Part shown: positions 52,443 through 59,631 of the stretch, piece after piece
Layout of the letters: each line of letters begins with the position of its first letter
How positions within the stretch are numbered: position 1 is the stretch's first letter
The notes under the pieces: generated by a model
Databases searched by the model: none
Told to the model about the DNA's origin: nothing
The model's input: the letters and a program-made list of their open reading frames with translations, nothing else
From: Bacillota bacterium
GTDB lineage: Bacteria; Bacillota; Clostridia; Oscillospirales; Ruminococcaceae
NCBI GenBank assembly: GCA_029572815.1
Contig: JAKPUQ010000018.1
Coordinates: forward strand, 1 to 59,631
Length of the DNA: 59,631 nucleotides
Direction of reading: 5' to 3'
Made by a program: the position numbers and the translations under genes

Positions 52443-53294
52443 TCACTCTTTATCCAGAAAAGCTTTCAGATCATCAAGGCGCTCCTTTGCGATACGTCTG
52501 CCTATGCGGTAGACCTCGCGCATAACATCGGGATCATGCTCAACGTGTCCCACAGGGAGAGACTCCTCGGGAGCGATAACGAAGGCGGTCCCCTTCTCCT
52601 CTGCACCGCGGATATACTTCAGCTCGCTGTTGTACATCTTGTGCCTGTTCTCGGCAGCCTTTATGACCTCGGGGTACTTATTGTACTTTATCTTCATAAG
52701 ACCAATACCGCTGGCAGGCTTTTTAATGTAATCACGGGGCTGTGTGAGCACCACAACGTTCCTGTCGTAGCCCCTGCTCTCCATGAACCTGAGAGGTATA
52801 GAGTCGGAAATACCGCCGTCCAGCAGCTTATAGCCGCCCACCTCAACGATACGCGCCACAACGGGCATAGAAGCGGAAGCCCTTATCCACTCCAGCTCGT
52901 CGTAGTCTATGGGACCGCATTTGTGGTACACTGCCTTGCCTGTGGTAATATCAGTAGCCACCACCCAGAACTCCATAGGAGAAGCGGCAAAGGCTTCATT
53001 ATCAAAGATATCCAGTTCAGTGGGAACTGTATGATAACAGAACTCCGCGCCGAAAAGGTCTCCCGTTTTTATGAGAGAGCGCTTGCTGCAATAGCGCTTA
53101 TCCTTGCAGAACTGCGTATTATAGCGGATAGCCCTGCGAATCTGTCCCGATTTGTAGTCACAGCCAAAGGCAGCGCCTGCGGAGACTCCCACTGTGCCGT
53201 CGAGGATAATATTATTTTCCATGAGGACGTCGATAACGCCTGCGGAGAAAAGTCCGCGCATAGCGCCGCCCTCAAGAACGAGTCCGTATTTCAT
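52443..53294 (-). CDS. Patatin-like phospholipase family protein
   Basis: 283 residues. Oxyanion loop EGGAMRGLFSAG, nucleophile serine in VGVSAGAAFG, and dyad aspartate in LLDGGISDSIP mark a bacterial patatin (YjjU type). It would hydrolyse acyl esters of lipids in the cytoplasm or at the membrane. No signal peptide. AAGGAG ribosome site. Single gene with a 234-base upstream spacer that holds nothing clear besides the terminator at 53500. Confidence 0.9.
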   Translation of the reverse strand: MKYGLVLEGGAMRGLFSAGVIDVLMENNIILDGTVGVSAGAAFGCDYKSGQIRRAIRYNTQFCKDKRYCSKRSLIKTGDLFGAEFCYHTVPTELDIFDNEAFAASPMEFWVVATDITTGKAVYHKCGPIDYDELEWIRASASMPVVARIVEVGGYKLLDGGISDSIPLRFMESRGYDRNVVVLTQPRDYIKKPASGIGLMKIKYNKYPEVIKAAENRHKMYNSELKYIRGAEEKGTAFVIAPEESLPVGHVEHDPDVMREVYRIGRRIAKERLDDLKAFLDKE

Positions 53295-53499
53295 ATCTTA
53301 CTCCTTGTAAGTTGCCGGTATTATTGTTCAAACCCGACAATTATTCGTATACTGATTCAGTCATTCCTACAAAGTTGAAAACAAATTTTGAGTTATACAA
53401 CGTTTTTCCGTTGAAAACACAGCATTTCCGTACCTATAGTGAAAGCACTTTTTCAGAACGGAGATGATGCTGCCCACAATGTAACGGGCAAAAACAAAA

Positions 53500-53519
53500 G
53501 AGCTGACCAAAGACAGCTC
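53500..53519 (-). terminator. Terminator of the aro-DUF4364 operon
   Basis: GAGCTG and CAGCTC stem with an eight-base loop; on the minus strand TTTTGTTTTT follows. Confidence 0.75.
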
Positions 53520-53528
53520 CTTATATTT

Positions 53529-54122
53529 TCAATTGTCGCTTAGGTCGTATGGAGGCTCCTCGTTTGAGAGGGCAACTTCAATGACCTTGCCGTAAAATCC
53601 CGCAGGATTGAGAAGTATCTTCTCGCCTATGAGCTTTGCCTGCGTCAGGTCGGGAGCATAGAGCTTCAGGTCCATAAGGTCAAAGCTTGAGTCGATACAC
53701 CTTACATGGGTATAATAGCCGTTTCCCACGGGCTCATACTCTATCTTCAGCTCCTTTTCATACTGAATACGGGCAAAATAACGGAGGGCAGCCAGCACCA
53801 GCTTGTCCCTGTAGGACTTGGGAGCATAGTTTTTAAGCTGCTTTGCACACTCTCTGCCCTTTGGCTGAAGCACATAGCAGTCCTCGCCCTTATCGTCCTT
53901 TTCGGCTGTGATATGGCCGTTTTTCAGGAGATAGCCGATAGAGTCCTGATAGTAGAAATAGTTTATGATACCCGTTCCGATAGCAATATCATAGAGCTGG
54001 TCGGGACTGACGGGTCTGTCTATTTTGTAAAGAAGATAGCATAGGAGGATATTGAGGGTGGGGATGTCCCTTATCTCAGTATCGGCACGTTCTGCCATTT
54101 TCATGATATTTTCGTCCTGCAT
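53529..54122 (-). CDS. DUF4364 family protein
   Basis: 197 residues. N-terminal winged-helix-like part (LNILLCYLLYKIDRPVSPDQLYDIAI...GIINYFYYQDSIGYLLKNGHI) is the DUF4364 signature; the rest is beta-rich. Possibly a transcription regulator by fold, function unproven. Nine bases after aroC. Confidence 0.82.
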   Translation of the reverse strand: MQDENIMKMAERADTEIRDIPTLNILLCYLLYKIDRPVSPDQLYDIAIGTGIINYFYYQDSIGYLLKNGHITAEKDDKGEDCYVLQPKGRECAKQLKNYAPKSYRDKLVLAALRYFARIQYEKELKIEYEPVGNGYYTHVRCIDSSFDLMDLKLYAPDLTQAKLIGEKILLNPAGFYGKVIEVALSNEEPPYDLSDN

Positions 54123-54131
54123 ATTATCACC

Positions 54132-55211
54132 TTAACAGAAATTGGGATAGTCCATCATATGGGAAAGAAGGGCAATATTCACCGCAGCCTCCACACAGGG
54201 AACTGCCGCAGGGACATTGCAGGGTATGTGCTTTACGCTCTCTGCGGTCTCACCGGTCATTTCGCGGTAGTTCACCGCATTCTGCTGACCGCCCACATAT
54301 TCCGAGGGACGGAAGGCAACTCTGAGAGTTATGGGCATACCCGAGGAGATACCTCCGATTATGCCGCCGTGGTTATTGGTCCTTGTGACAACGTGACCGT
54401 GATCGTCCACGTAAAACTCATCATTGTTCTGACTTCCCACCATTTTCGCAGAAAGGAAGCCTGCTCCGAACTCCAGTCCCCTGACATTTGGGATACCGAA
54501 GATGAGCTGAGCGATACTGTTTTCAAGTCCGTCAAATATAGGAGAGCCGATGCCTGCGGGAACATTTACCGAGGCGCACTCGATGACACCGCCGAGAGAC
54601 TCGCCTCCCTCGAAAGCCTTGTTGATATCCTCTGTCATCTCCCAACCCTTGCGGTCATTGATTACGGGGAATTCCTTGTTCCTTACGCTGAGTATGCCGT
54701 CTCTTGTGATATTGACGGGGTCAAAGGGATTATCCTTGATGTTGTGTATCTGAAGAATATGTGCGCCTGTGTAGATACCGCGTCTTTCCAGTATCTGGGC
54801 GCAGACAGCTCCCGCAAAGCAGAGAGGAGCTGTGAGTCTGTCGGAGAAATGTCCGCCGCCGCGCACATCATTGAAGCCCTTATAACGGAGAGTACCCGTA
54901 TAGTCAGCATGACCGGGTCTCACCAGATTATCTGGCTGCTCATGCTGAGGTGCGGATATGTCGGTATTCTGCAGGAACGCACAGAGGGGAGTTCCCGTAG
55001 TGCGGTCATTGAAGATACCTGACATGATATGGGGCATGGAATTAACGGCATGAGTACTGCCGCAGGAATATCTTCTTGCCATGAAGCGTGCAAGCTCCTC
55101 GGCGTCAATATATTCTCCCGAGGGAAGATTGTCCACGGTAACGCCTATGGCAGGACCGTGAGCCTCACCGAACATGGAGACAGATATCCTATTATTCCAG
55201 AATGATGACAT
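54132..55211 (-). CDS. aroC: Chorismate synthase
   Basis: About 359 residues. Signatures FGEAHGPAIG, RPGHADYTGTLRYKGFNDVRGGG and GGIIGGISSGMPI. Makes chorismate from EPSP with reduced FMN. Start at 55211 (MSSFWNNR) with GGAGGTAAAGCAA upstream, inside the 3' end of aroA; an earlier ATG at 55319 lies inside aroA in another frame. Confidence 0.96.
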   Translation of the reverse strand: MSSFWNNRISVSMFGEAHGPAIGVTVDNLPSGEYIDAEELARFMARRYSCGSTHAVNSMPHIMSGIFNDRTTGTPLCAFLQNTDISAPQHEQPDNLVRPGHADYTGTLRYKGFNDVRGGGHFSDRLTAPLCFAGAVCAQILERRGIYTGAHILQIHNIKDNPFDPVNITRDGILSVRNKEFPVINDRKGWEMTEDINKAFEGGESLGGVIECASVNVPAGIGSPIFDGLENSIAQLIFGIPNVRGLEFGAGFLSAKMVGSQNNDEFYVDDHGHVVTRTNNHGGIIGGISSGMPITLRVAFRPSEYVGGQQNAVNYREMTGETAESVKHIPCNVPAAVPCVEAAVNIALLSHMMDYPNFC

Positions 55212-56424
55212 TTGCTTTACCTCCGAGCATATTGTAGTCGTCAAAGAAAGCGGGGTAAGACTTTTCCGCAGCCTCAGCTCCCGTGATGACCACCTCCCCG
55301 TCGATACGGGTAGCAGCAATGGCAGCCGCCATTACTATCCTGTGGTCTCCGAAGCTGTCAACTGTACCGCCGTGCATAGCACCTGTGGGGTGGATAATAA
55401 GACCGTCATCGGTTATCTCCACATTTCCGCCGAGAGCATTGAGCATGGCGGCAGTGGTCTGAAGGCGGTCGCTTTCCTTGATCCTGAGTCTTTTAGCGTT
55501 GTATATTACCGAATCGCCGCTGCCGAAGGCACCAAGCACCGCAAGCACGGGTACAAGGTCGGGAATGTCCGAGCAGTCGGCACTGTAGTGTCCGATATTG
55601 CCATTATAACACATATCGCGTATAATTTCAAGGATTTTCTTGTCGCCCTGAACGCTGTTTTCGTTGAGATTTCCAAGCTCCACCTGTGAGCCGAGGGCAT
55701 TTGCTACACAGAAGAAAGCCGCCTGTGAGTAATCCCCCTCTATCCTCTCATCGTGGGGTGCATAGCTCTGACCGCCCTTTATGCGGAAGCCGCCGTCGGT
55801 CTCCTCCACGGAAACGCCGAATCTGCGCAGGGTATCAATGGTTATGTCCACATAGGGACGTGATTCCAGATGTGAAGTGAGGACTATCTCGGAGTCGCCC
55901 TCAAGCAGAGGAAGCGTAAAGAGAAGTCCCGTGATGAACTGTGAAGAAACGTCGCCCTCTATCTCAAAAATACCGCTTTTAAGTCCGCCGGATACGTTGA
56001 AGGGCATGGTGTTGTGATAGTCGAAGGCAACACCGTTTTTTCCCAGTTCCCTGATGAAAATGTCGATGGGGCGCTGCGGGAGCCTTCCCCTGCCGCGGAA
56101 CTCAGTATCGCTGCCAAGTGCGGCAGCTATGGGGATTATAAAGCGAAGAGTGGAGCCGCTCTCGTTGCAGTCAATAACGCACTTCTCCGCCTTACGGCTT
56201 CCGGAGCCTATAACGGTGATATCGCCGCCGTCTACGGTGAACTGAGCACCGAGGGCGGTCATAGCTCCGATAGTAGCCTCAATGTCCTTGGACATGGTAA
56301 CTCCGCTGAGGTGTGAAACTCCGTCTGCCAGAGCAGCGCAGATGATCGAACGGTGGGCACAGCTCTTTGAAGCGGGAACACTGAGCTTTCCGCGGAGTAC
56401 CGAGGGTCTGATACTTACGTCCAT
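55192..56424 (-). CDS. aroA: 3-phosphoshikimate 1-carboxyvinyltransferase (EPSP synthase)
   Basis: 410 residues. Signature 1 as CNESGSTLRFIIPIAAALG and signature 2 as AKRLRIKESDRLQTTAAML, plus VPASKSCAHRSIICAALADG. Adds enolpyruvate to shikimate-3-phosphate. Starts two bases after the aroB stop; overlaps aroC by 20 bases. Confidence 0.96.
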   Translation of the reverse strand: MDVSIRPSVLRGKLSVPASKSCAHRSIICAALADGVSHLSGVTMSKDIEATIGAMTALGAQFTVDGGDITVIGSGSRKAEKCVIDCNESGSTLRFIIPIAAALGSDTEFRGRGRLPQRPIDIFIRELGKNGVAFDYHNTMPFNVSGGLKSGIFEIEGDVSSQFITGLLFTLPLLEGDSEIVLTSHLESRPYVDITIDTLRRFGVSVEETDGGFRIKGGQSYAPHDERIEGDYSQAAFFCVANALGSQVELGNLNENSVQGDKKILEIIRDMCYNGNIGHYSADCSDIPDLVPVLAVLGAFGSGDSVIYNAKRLRIKESDRLQTTAAMLNALGGNVEITDDGLIIHPTGAMHGGTVDSFGDHRIVMAAAIAATRIDGEVVITGAEAAEKSYPAFFDDYNMLGGKANVIILE

Positions 56425-56426
56425 GG

Positions 56427-57467
56427 TCAGCCCTCCATAAGGCGGCAGAATTCAGTGAAGGGGACCTTCACTATCTCGCCCTTGCCTATCTCGTTGCAAA
56501 TGATGTAGTTTATGTCCTTAGCCTCGTTCTTCTTGTCCTTGGAGCAGAATGGCAGCAGCTCACTCATTGGGATATCACTTCCTGTAGGGAGCTTGTATGC
56601 CTTGCAGACCTTTCTGAGCCTGTCCCCCAGCTGTGGTGCAAGACGGTCGGTTATCATGCACATACCTGCGGCAACTGCCTCACCGTGGGCAATGCCCTTG
56701 TAATTGTGCCAGCCCTCTAAGGCGTGTCCGAGAGTATGACCGAAATTGAGCACCATGCGCTCTCCCCTGTCAAACTCGTCGTGCTCGACTACGATACGCT
56801 TTATATCTATGCAAGCATAGACCATTTCGTCCATTATTTCGTCAACTGTATCGAGGTCCCTGGACTCCATGAGCTCAAAGAGCCTTTCGTCCCTTATCAT
56901 GCCGTATTTTATGCACTCGCCCATGCCCTCTGCAAGAGTTTCGGGCTTCAGGGTCTTCAGTATATCGCTGTCACAGATGACCAGTGCAGGCTGCTTGAAT
57001 GCGCCTACAAGGTTCTTGCCCCCTGTTATGTCGATAGCGGTCTTGCCGCCCACAGATGAGTCCACCTGTGCAAGAAGTGTGGTGGGTATCTGTACGAACT
57101 CTACTCCCCTGAGATAGGAAGCAGCGGCGAATCCCGTAATATCGCCAACAACTCCGCCTCCGAGAGCTACGATGATGTCGCTTCTGGTGATATTGCTCTC
57201 ACAGAGAAAGTCATATATCTTTCCCAGATTTTCAAGGCACTTGGACTGCTCGCCGTTTGGGAAAACAAAAACGCTGCACTCAAAACCCGCAGCCTTCATT
57301 GAGTCAAGGGCAGTCTGTAGGTGGAGCTTTTCCACAATGTCATCAGTGATGATGGCTGCCTTTCTCGACTTTGTTACCTCTGATATATATTCTCCGCAGT
57401 GAGCAAGTCCTCCACGCTGTATCAGCACCTCGTAGGGGTGGCTCGTCTTTACGCTTATCTTCTTCAT
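56427..57467 (-). CDS. aroB: 3-dehydroquinate synthase
   Basis: 346 residues. NAD loop VALGGGVVGDITGFAAASYLRG, VDSSVGGKTAIDI, and zinc ligand HTLGHALEGW. Second step of the shikimate pathway. First gene of aroB-aroA-aroC-DUF4364; GGAGGTCGGTAAA ribosome site. Confidence 0.96.
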   Translation of the reverse strand: MKKISVKTSHPYEVLIQRGGLAHCGEYISEVTKSRKAAIITDDIVEKLHLQTALDSMKAAGFECSVFVFPNGEQSKCLENLGKIYDFLCESNITRSDIIVALGGGVVGDITGFAAASYLRGVEFVQIPTTLLAQVDSSVGGKTAIDITGGKNLVGAFKQPALVICDSDILKTLKPETLAEGMGECIKYGMIRDERLFELMESRDLDTVDEIMDEMVYACIDIKRIVVEHDEFDRGERMVLNFGHTLGHALEGWHNYKGIAHGEAVAAGMCMITDRLAPQLGDRLRKVCKAYKLPTGSDIPMSELLPFCSKDKKNEAKDINYIICNEIGKGEIVKVPFTEFCRLMEG

Positions 57468-57491
57468 TTTACCGACCTCCGATACTTGACC

Positions 57492-57514
57492 GACCGCCGT
57501 AAAATACTGCGGTC
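57492..57514 (-). promoter_or_regulatory. Leader hairpin before aroB
   Basis: GACCGC and GCGGTC arms with an 11-base loop lie between the aroB promoter and start codon. It could hinder or time translation; no leader peptide was seen. Confidence 0.4.
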
Positions 57515-57525
57515 ATCTTAGAAAA

Positions 57526-57554
57526 ATTATACCATAGCCCGGGTGAATTGTCAA
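57526..57554 (-). promoter_or_regulatory. Promoter of the aro operon
   Basis: Minus strand TTGACA (57554-57549), 17-base spacer, TATAAT (57531-57526). The rest of the 57468-57825 spacer shows only a possible -10 TATAAT at 57765-57770 for the EAL gene. Confidence 0.85.
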
Positions 57555-57825
57555 CGCTTTTCCACTCTAAAACTTTTATCCGCTGAAACTATTTTTTTCT
57601 TGTCATTTCAGCAGCTGCTCCATACTTTAATATCCAACTCCAAAAAGATACGCAGCCGCTTCTCTTTGGTGATTTTTCACAACAATAAGTAACATTCAAA
57701 AACCAGCATTGTATTATTCACACTATGTTCATAGAATATCAATCATTATGGCATTTTCTTATGATATAATTATGGTGTATAAAAATAATCTGATGCAGGC
57801 TTCTGCCTGTTCGGAGGGGATATGC

Positions 57826-59508
57826 ATGAATACAAACGAGTATCTGACAGCACTTGAAAAATTCATAAACGGTATGTATGTGATACCCGATACCCTTTCA
57901 CCTGAAACTTCCGAAATAATGGAGGACCTCTGCTATGTCCTCAAGATCGGCAAAATAGACTTTATCGCTTACGATAACGAAGCTTCTGAGCATATGGGAC
58001 TTTTTAAAAGCTATTGCTTTTATGACTGTGGGGGCAGTTGTGACGGTGATTACATCACAAGGCGTCTTATCACGCCCGATGAGAACATAGCTGTATATAA
58101 AATAATTCTCCGCGACGACGCTGATGAATGGACACAGCTGGACCGCGCAAGGATAGAGGTCTTTATCTCACTGCTCAGCACCTTCAACGCAAGAGCAAGA
58201 CTTCTTAAGCTGACGCACAGACTCACCTTCTTCGACAGCGAACTCAATATGTTCAACCTGAAACAGTTCATGAAGACCGTGAGACAGCTCTGCAAGGAGG
58301 AAAGGATCGAGGATTATACCGCTGTTTATTTCAACCTGAAGCGATTTTCCATCGTCAATCAGCAGATAGGCCGTGAAAACGGCACCCGCGTCATGAAAAA
58401 ATTCATCAGCATGATTGACGATCTTCTCGACCATAAATATGAATTTGTCTGCCGTATAGGCGGCGATAACTTTATTATAATCCTGGCTGATGAAAAGCTC
58501 AAGCCTGTACTTGACCTTCTCAAGGGTACAGGCATCTCCATAGATGACAGCAAGTCGGAGCGAATTTTCATCTCCGCAACCGTCGGAGTCTATGTCATCC
58601 CCGACATGGAGAGCTTTGTTCTGCCCACCGATATAATGGACAGAGTAAGCATGGCATTTCATCTTGCTAAGGTCACTCAGGATGTCGTATATTTCGATGA
58701 CAACCTCCTCACAAGAAGCAAACGGCATAACGATATTACCGCAAGCTTTCCCAAGGCTCTTGAGGACGAGGAATTCCTCGTCTACTATCAGCCAAAGATC
58801 GCTCTGGACGGCAGGAATATCGCAGGCGCTGAGGCACTGTCACGCTGGTTCCACAACGGAAGGCTCATCTCCCCCGCAGACTTCATACCCGTTCTGGAAC
58901 AGGGACGGGATATCTGCAAGCTGGATTTCTACGTTCTTGACAAGGTGTGCAGGGATATGAGAAAATGGCTGGATACAGGGAAAAAAGTGGTGAGGATATC
59001 TGTAAACCTTTCAAGGCGCCACCTTTCGGATATGGACCTCCTCGATCGTATCGTGGAAATAATCGACAGGCATAATGTCCCACATGAGCTCATAGAAATA
59101 GAGCTCACAGAGACCACCGCCGACGTGGAGTTCAAGGATCTGAAGCGCACTATCAGCGGTCTCCACAAGACAGGCATATCCACCTCAGTGGACGACTTCG
59201 GTATCGGCTATTCCTCTCTTAACCTCATAAAGGAACTGCCATGGAATGTGCTGAAGCTGGATAAGAGCCTGCTTCCCGACAATAACAGCAATAACAACGA
59301 ACAGAAGGGCATCATGTTCAAGTACATCGTCGCCATGGCTCAGGAAATGGGACTGGAGTGCATCGCAGAGGGCGTTGAGACCAGAGAACACGTTGAGCTT
59401 CTCACCTCCAACTGCTGCAAGCTGGCTCAGGGCTATTACTTCGACAAGCCGCTTCCCGTTGGGGAGTTTGAAAAAAGACTGGATGCGAATTATATCTATG
59501 ATAAATAA
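57826..59508 (+). CDS. Degenerate-GGDEF plus EAL domain protein, probable c-di-GMP phosphodiesterase
   Basis: About 560 residues. N-terminal ~160 residues unrecognised (possible GAF-like sensor); GGDEF fold ~165-320 with GGDNF instead of GGD/EEF, so likely inactive as cyclase; EAL domain ~330-560 with all catalytic signs (AEALSRW, ISVNLSRRHL, IELTETTAD, VDDFGIGYSSL, LKLDKSLL, IAEGVETREH, LAQGYYFDKPL). It would break down c-di-GMP in the cytoplasm. ATG at 57826 chosen for GGAGGGGATATGC; longer readings have no ribosome site. Confidence 0.9.
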   Translation: MNTNEYLTALEKFINGMYVIPDTLSPETSEIMEDLCYVLKIGKIDFIAYDNEASEHMGLFKSYCFYDCGGSCDGDYITRRLITPDENIAVYKIILRDDADEWTQLDRARIEVFISLLSTFNARARLLKLTHRLTFFDSELNMFNLKQFMKTVRQLCKEERIEDYTAVYFNLKRFSIVNQQIGRENGTRVMKKFISMIDDLLDHKYEFVCRIGGDNFIIILADEKLKPVLDLLKGTGISIDDSKSERIFISATVGVYVIPDMESFVLPTDIMDRVSMAFHLAKVTQDVVYFDDNLLTRSKRHNDITASFPKALEDEEFLVYYQPKIALDGRNIAGAEALSRWFHNGRLISPADFIPVLEQGRDICKLDFYVLDKVCRDMRKWLDTGKKVVRISVNLSRRHLSDMDLLDRIVEIIDRHNVPHELIEIELTETTADVEFKDLKRTISGLHKTGISTSVDDFGIGYSSLNLIKELPWNVLKLDKSLLPDNNSNNNEQKGIMFKYIVAMAQEMGLECIAEGVETREHVELLTSNCCKLAQGYYFDKPLPVGEFEKRLDANYIYDK

Positions 59509-59512
59509 AGCT

Positions 59513-59538
59513 AAAGGCTGCCGCATATGGCAGCCTTT
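59513..59538 (+). terminator. Terminator of the EAL gene
   Basis: AAAGGCTGCC and GGCAGCCTTT, ten-base perfect stem, six-base loop, then AATTTTGG. Confidence 0.85.
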
Positions 59539-59548
59539 AATTTTGGTA

Positions 59549-59578
59549 TTGACAATCTGTAATATTATGTGTTATAAT
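59549..59578 (+). promoter_or_regulatory. Promoter of the tRNA-Leu gene
   Basis: TTGACA (59549-59554), 18-base spacer, TATAAT (59573-59578), about 12 bases before the tRNA 5' end. Confidence 0.8.
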
Positions 59579-59589
59579 TATAACAATGC

Positions 59590-59631
59590 GCCGGCGTGAT
59601 GGAATTGGCAGACGTGCGAGACTCAAAATCC
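59590..59631 (+). tRNA. tRNA-Leu (CAA), 5' part, cut by the window end
   Basis: GCCGGCG acceptor strand, TG at positions 8-9, a leucine-type D arm (ATGGAATTGGCAGAC) and an anticodon loop CTCAAAA giving anticodon CAA. The window ends inside the anticodon stem, so the variable arm and 3' half are not seen; one position of the visible anticodon stem appears to mismatch. Confidence 0.8.

Noticed and set aside
1..59631. CRISPR array, insertion sequence or integrase
   Set aside because: No spaced direct repeats, transposase or integrase motifs were seen; the prophage attachment sites are not in view.

Overview
The window looks like a chromosomal segment of a cellulosome-forming rumen or gut Ruminococcus, most like Ruminococcus flavefaciens. 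The main reasons are four dockerin-bearing proteins, threonine-rich linkers, and an 805-residue protein with the order GH11 xylanase, CBM22, internal dockerin, GH16 lichenase, which is the architecture known from R. flavefaciens XynD. The genus comes from domain architecture and gene content; no search was run.

Region 1 (about 1-11.5 kb) is a decayed, rearranged siphovirus-type prophage read mainly on the minus strand: a terminase large-subunit C-terminal stub, a portal N-terminus fused in frame to a tape-measure C-terminus (the head and tail-tube genes expected between them are gone), distal tail protein, Gp37-like tail protein, a leucine-rich-repeat baseplate protein, a tail-fibre gene broken by an amber codon and a frameshift, a small tail protein, holin and an M15-GH25 endolysin. 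Two AT-rich genes on the plus strand, one a GIY-YIG nuclease, are wedged between phage genes and use near-identical promoters. A PIN-like pseudogene closes the right edge.

Region 2 (11.5-25.2 kb) is housekeeping and accessory host DNA: a three-gene membrane-protein operon, a CpXC protein, an ECF sigma/anti-sigma pair, NAD-dependent DNA ligase, a flavodoxin-like reductase, a SpoU methyltransferase, a LURP-one protein, a Gfo/Idh/MocA oxidoreductase, and an operon fhs-tsaE-tsaB-rpiB-upp.

Region 3 (25.3-45.4 kb) is a xylan utilisation locus. A minus-strand operon encodes a DUF4380-like protein, a GH3 beta-xylosidase/glucosidase, xylose isomerase and an oligosaccharide ABC transporter (binding lipoprotein plus two permeases, no ATPase). 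A divergent AraC regulator sits at its head. Next come XynD-like GH11-CBM22-dockerin-GH16, two more AraC regulators, a GH43-CBM6-CBM22-dockerin-CE1 enzyme and a divergent GH11-CBM22-CE3-dockerin-CE1 enzyme. Together these would cut the xylan backbone and mixed-linkage glucan, remove arabinose, acetyl and feruloyl side groups at the cell surface, import xylo-oligosaccharides, and hydrolyse and isomerise them inside.

Region 4 (45.4-59.6 kb) holds a uridine-kinase-like gene, a dockerin-bearing M23 peptidase broken by a +1 frameshift in a G/C run, an HMA metal-binding protein convergent with a P-type ATPase, an EamA transporter, bioY, a patatin-like lipase, an aroB-aroA-aroC-DUF4364 operon, a degenerate-GGDEF/EAL protein, and the start of a tRNA-Leu. 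Two copies of a palindromic intergenic element (21.0 and 52.3 kb) have conserved hairpin cores but different, internally complementary outer arms.
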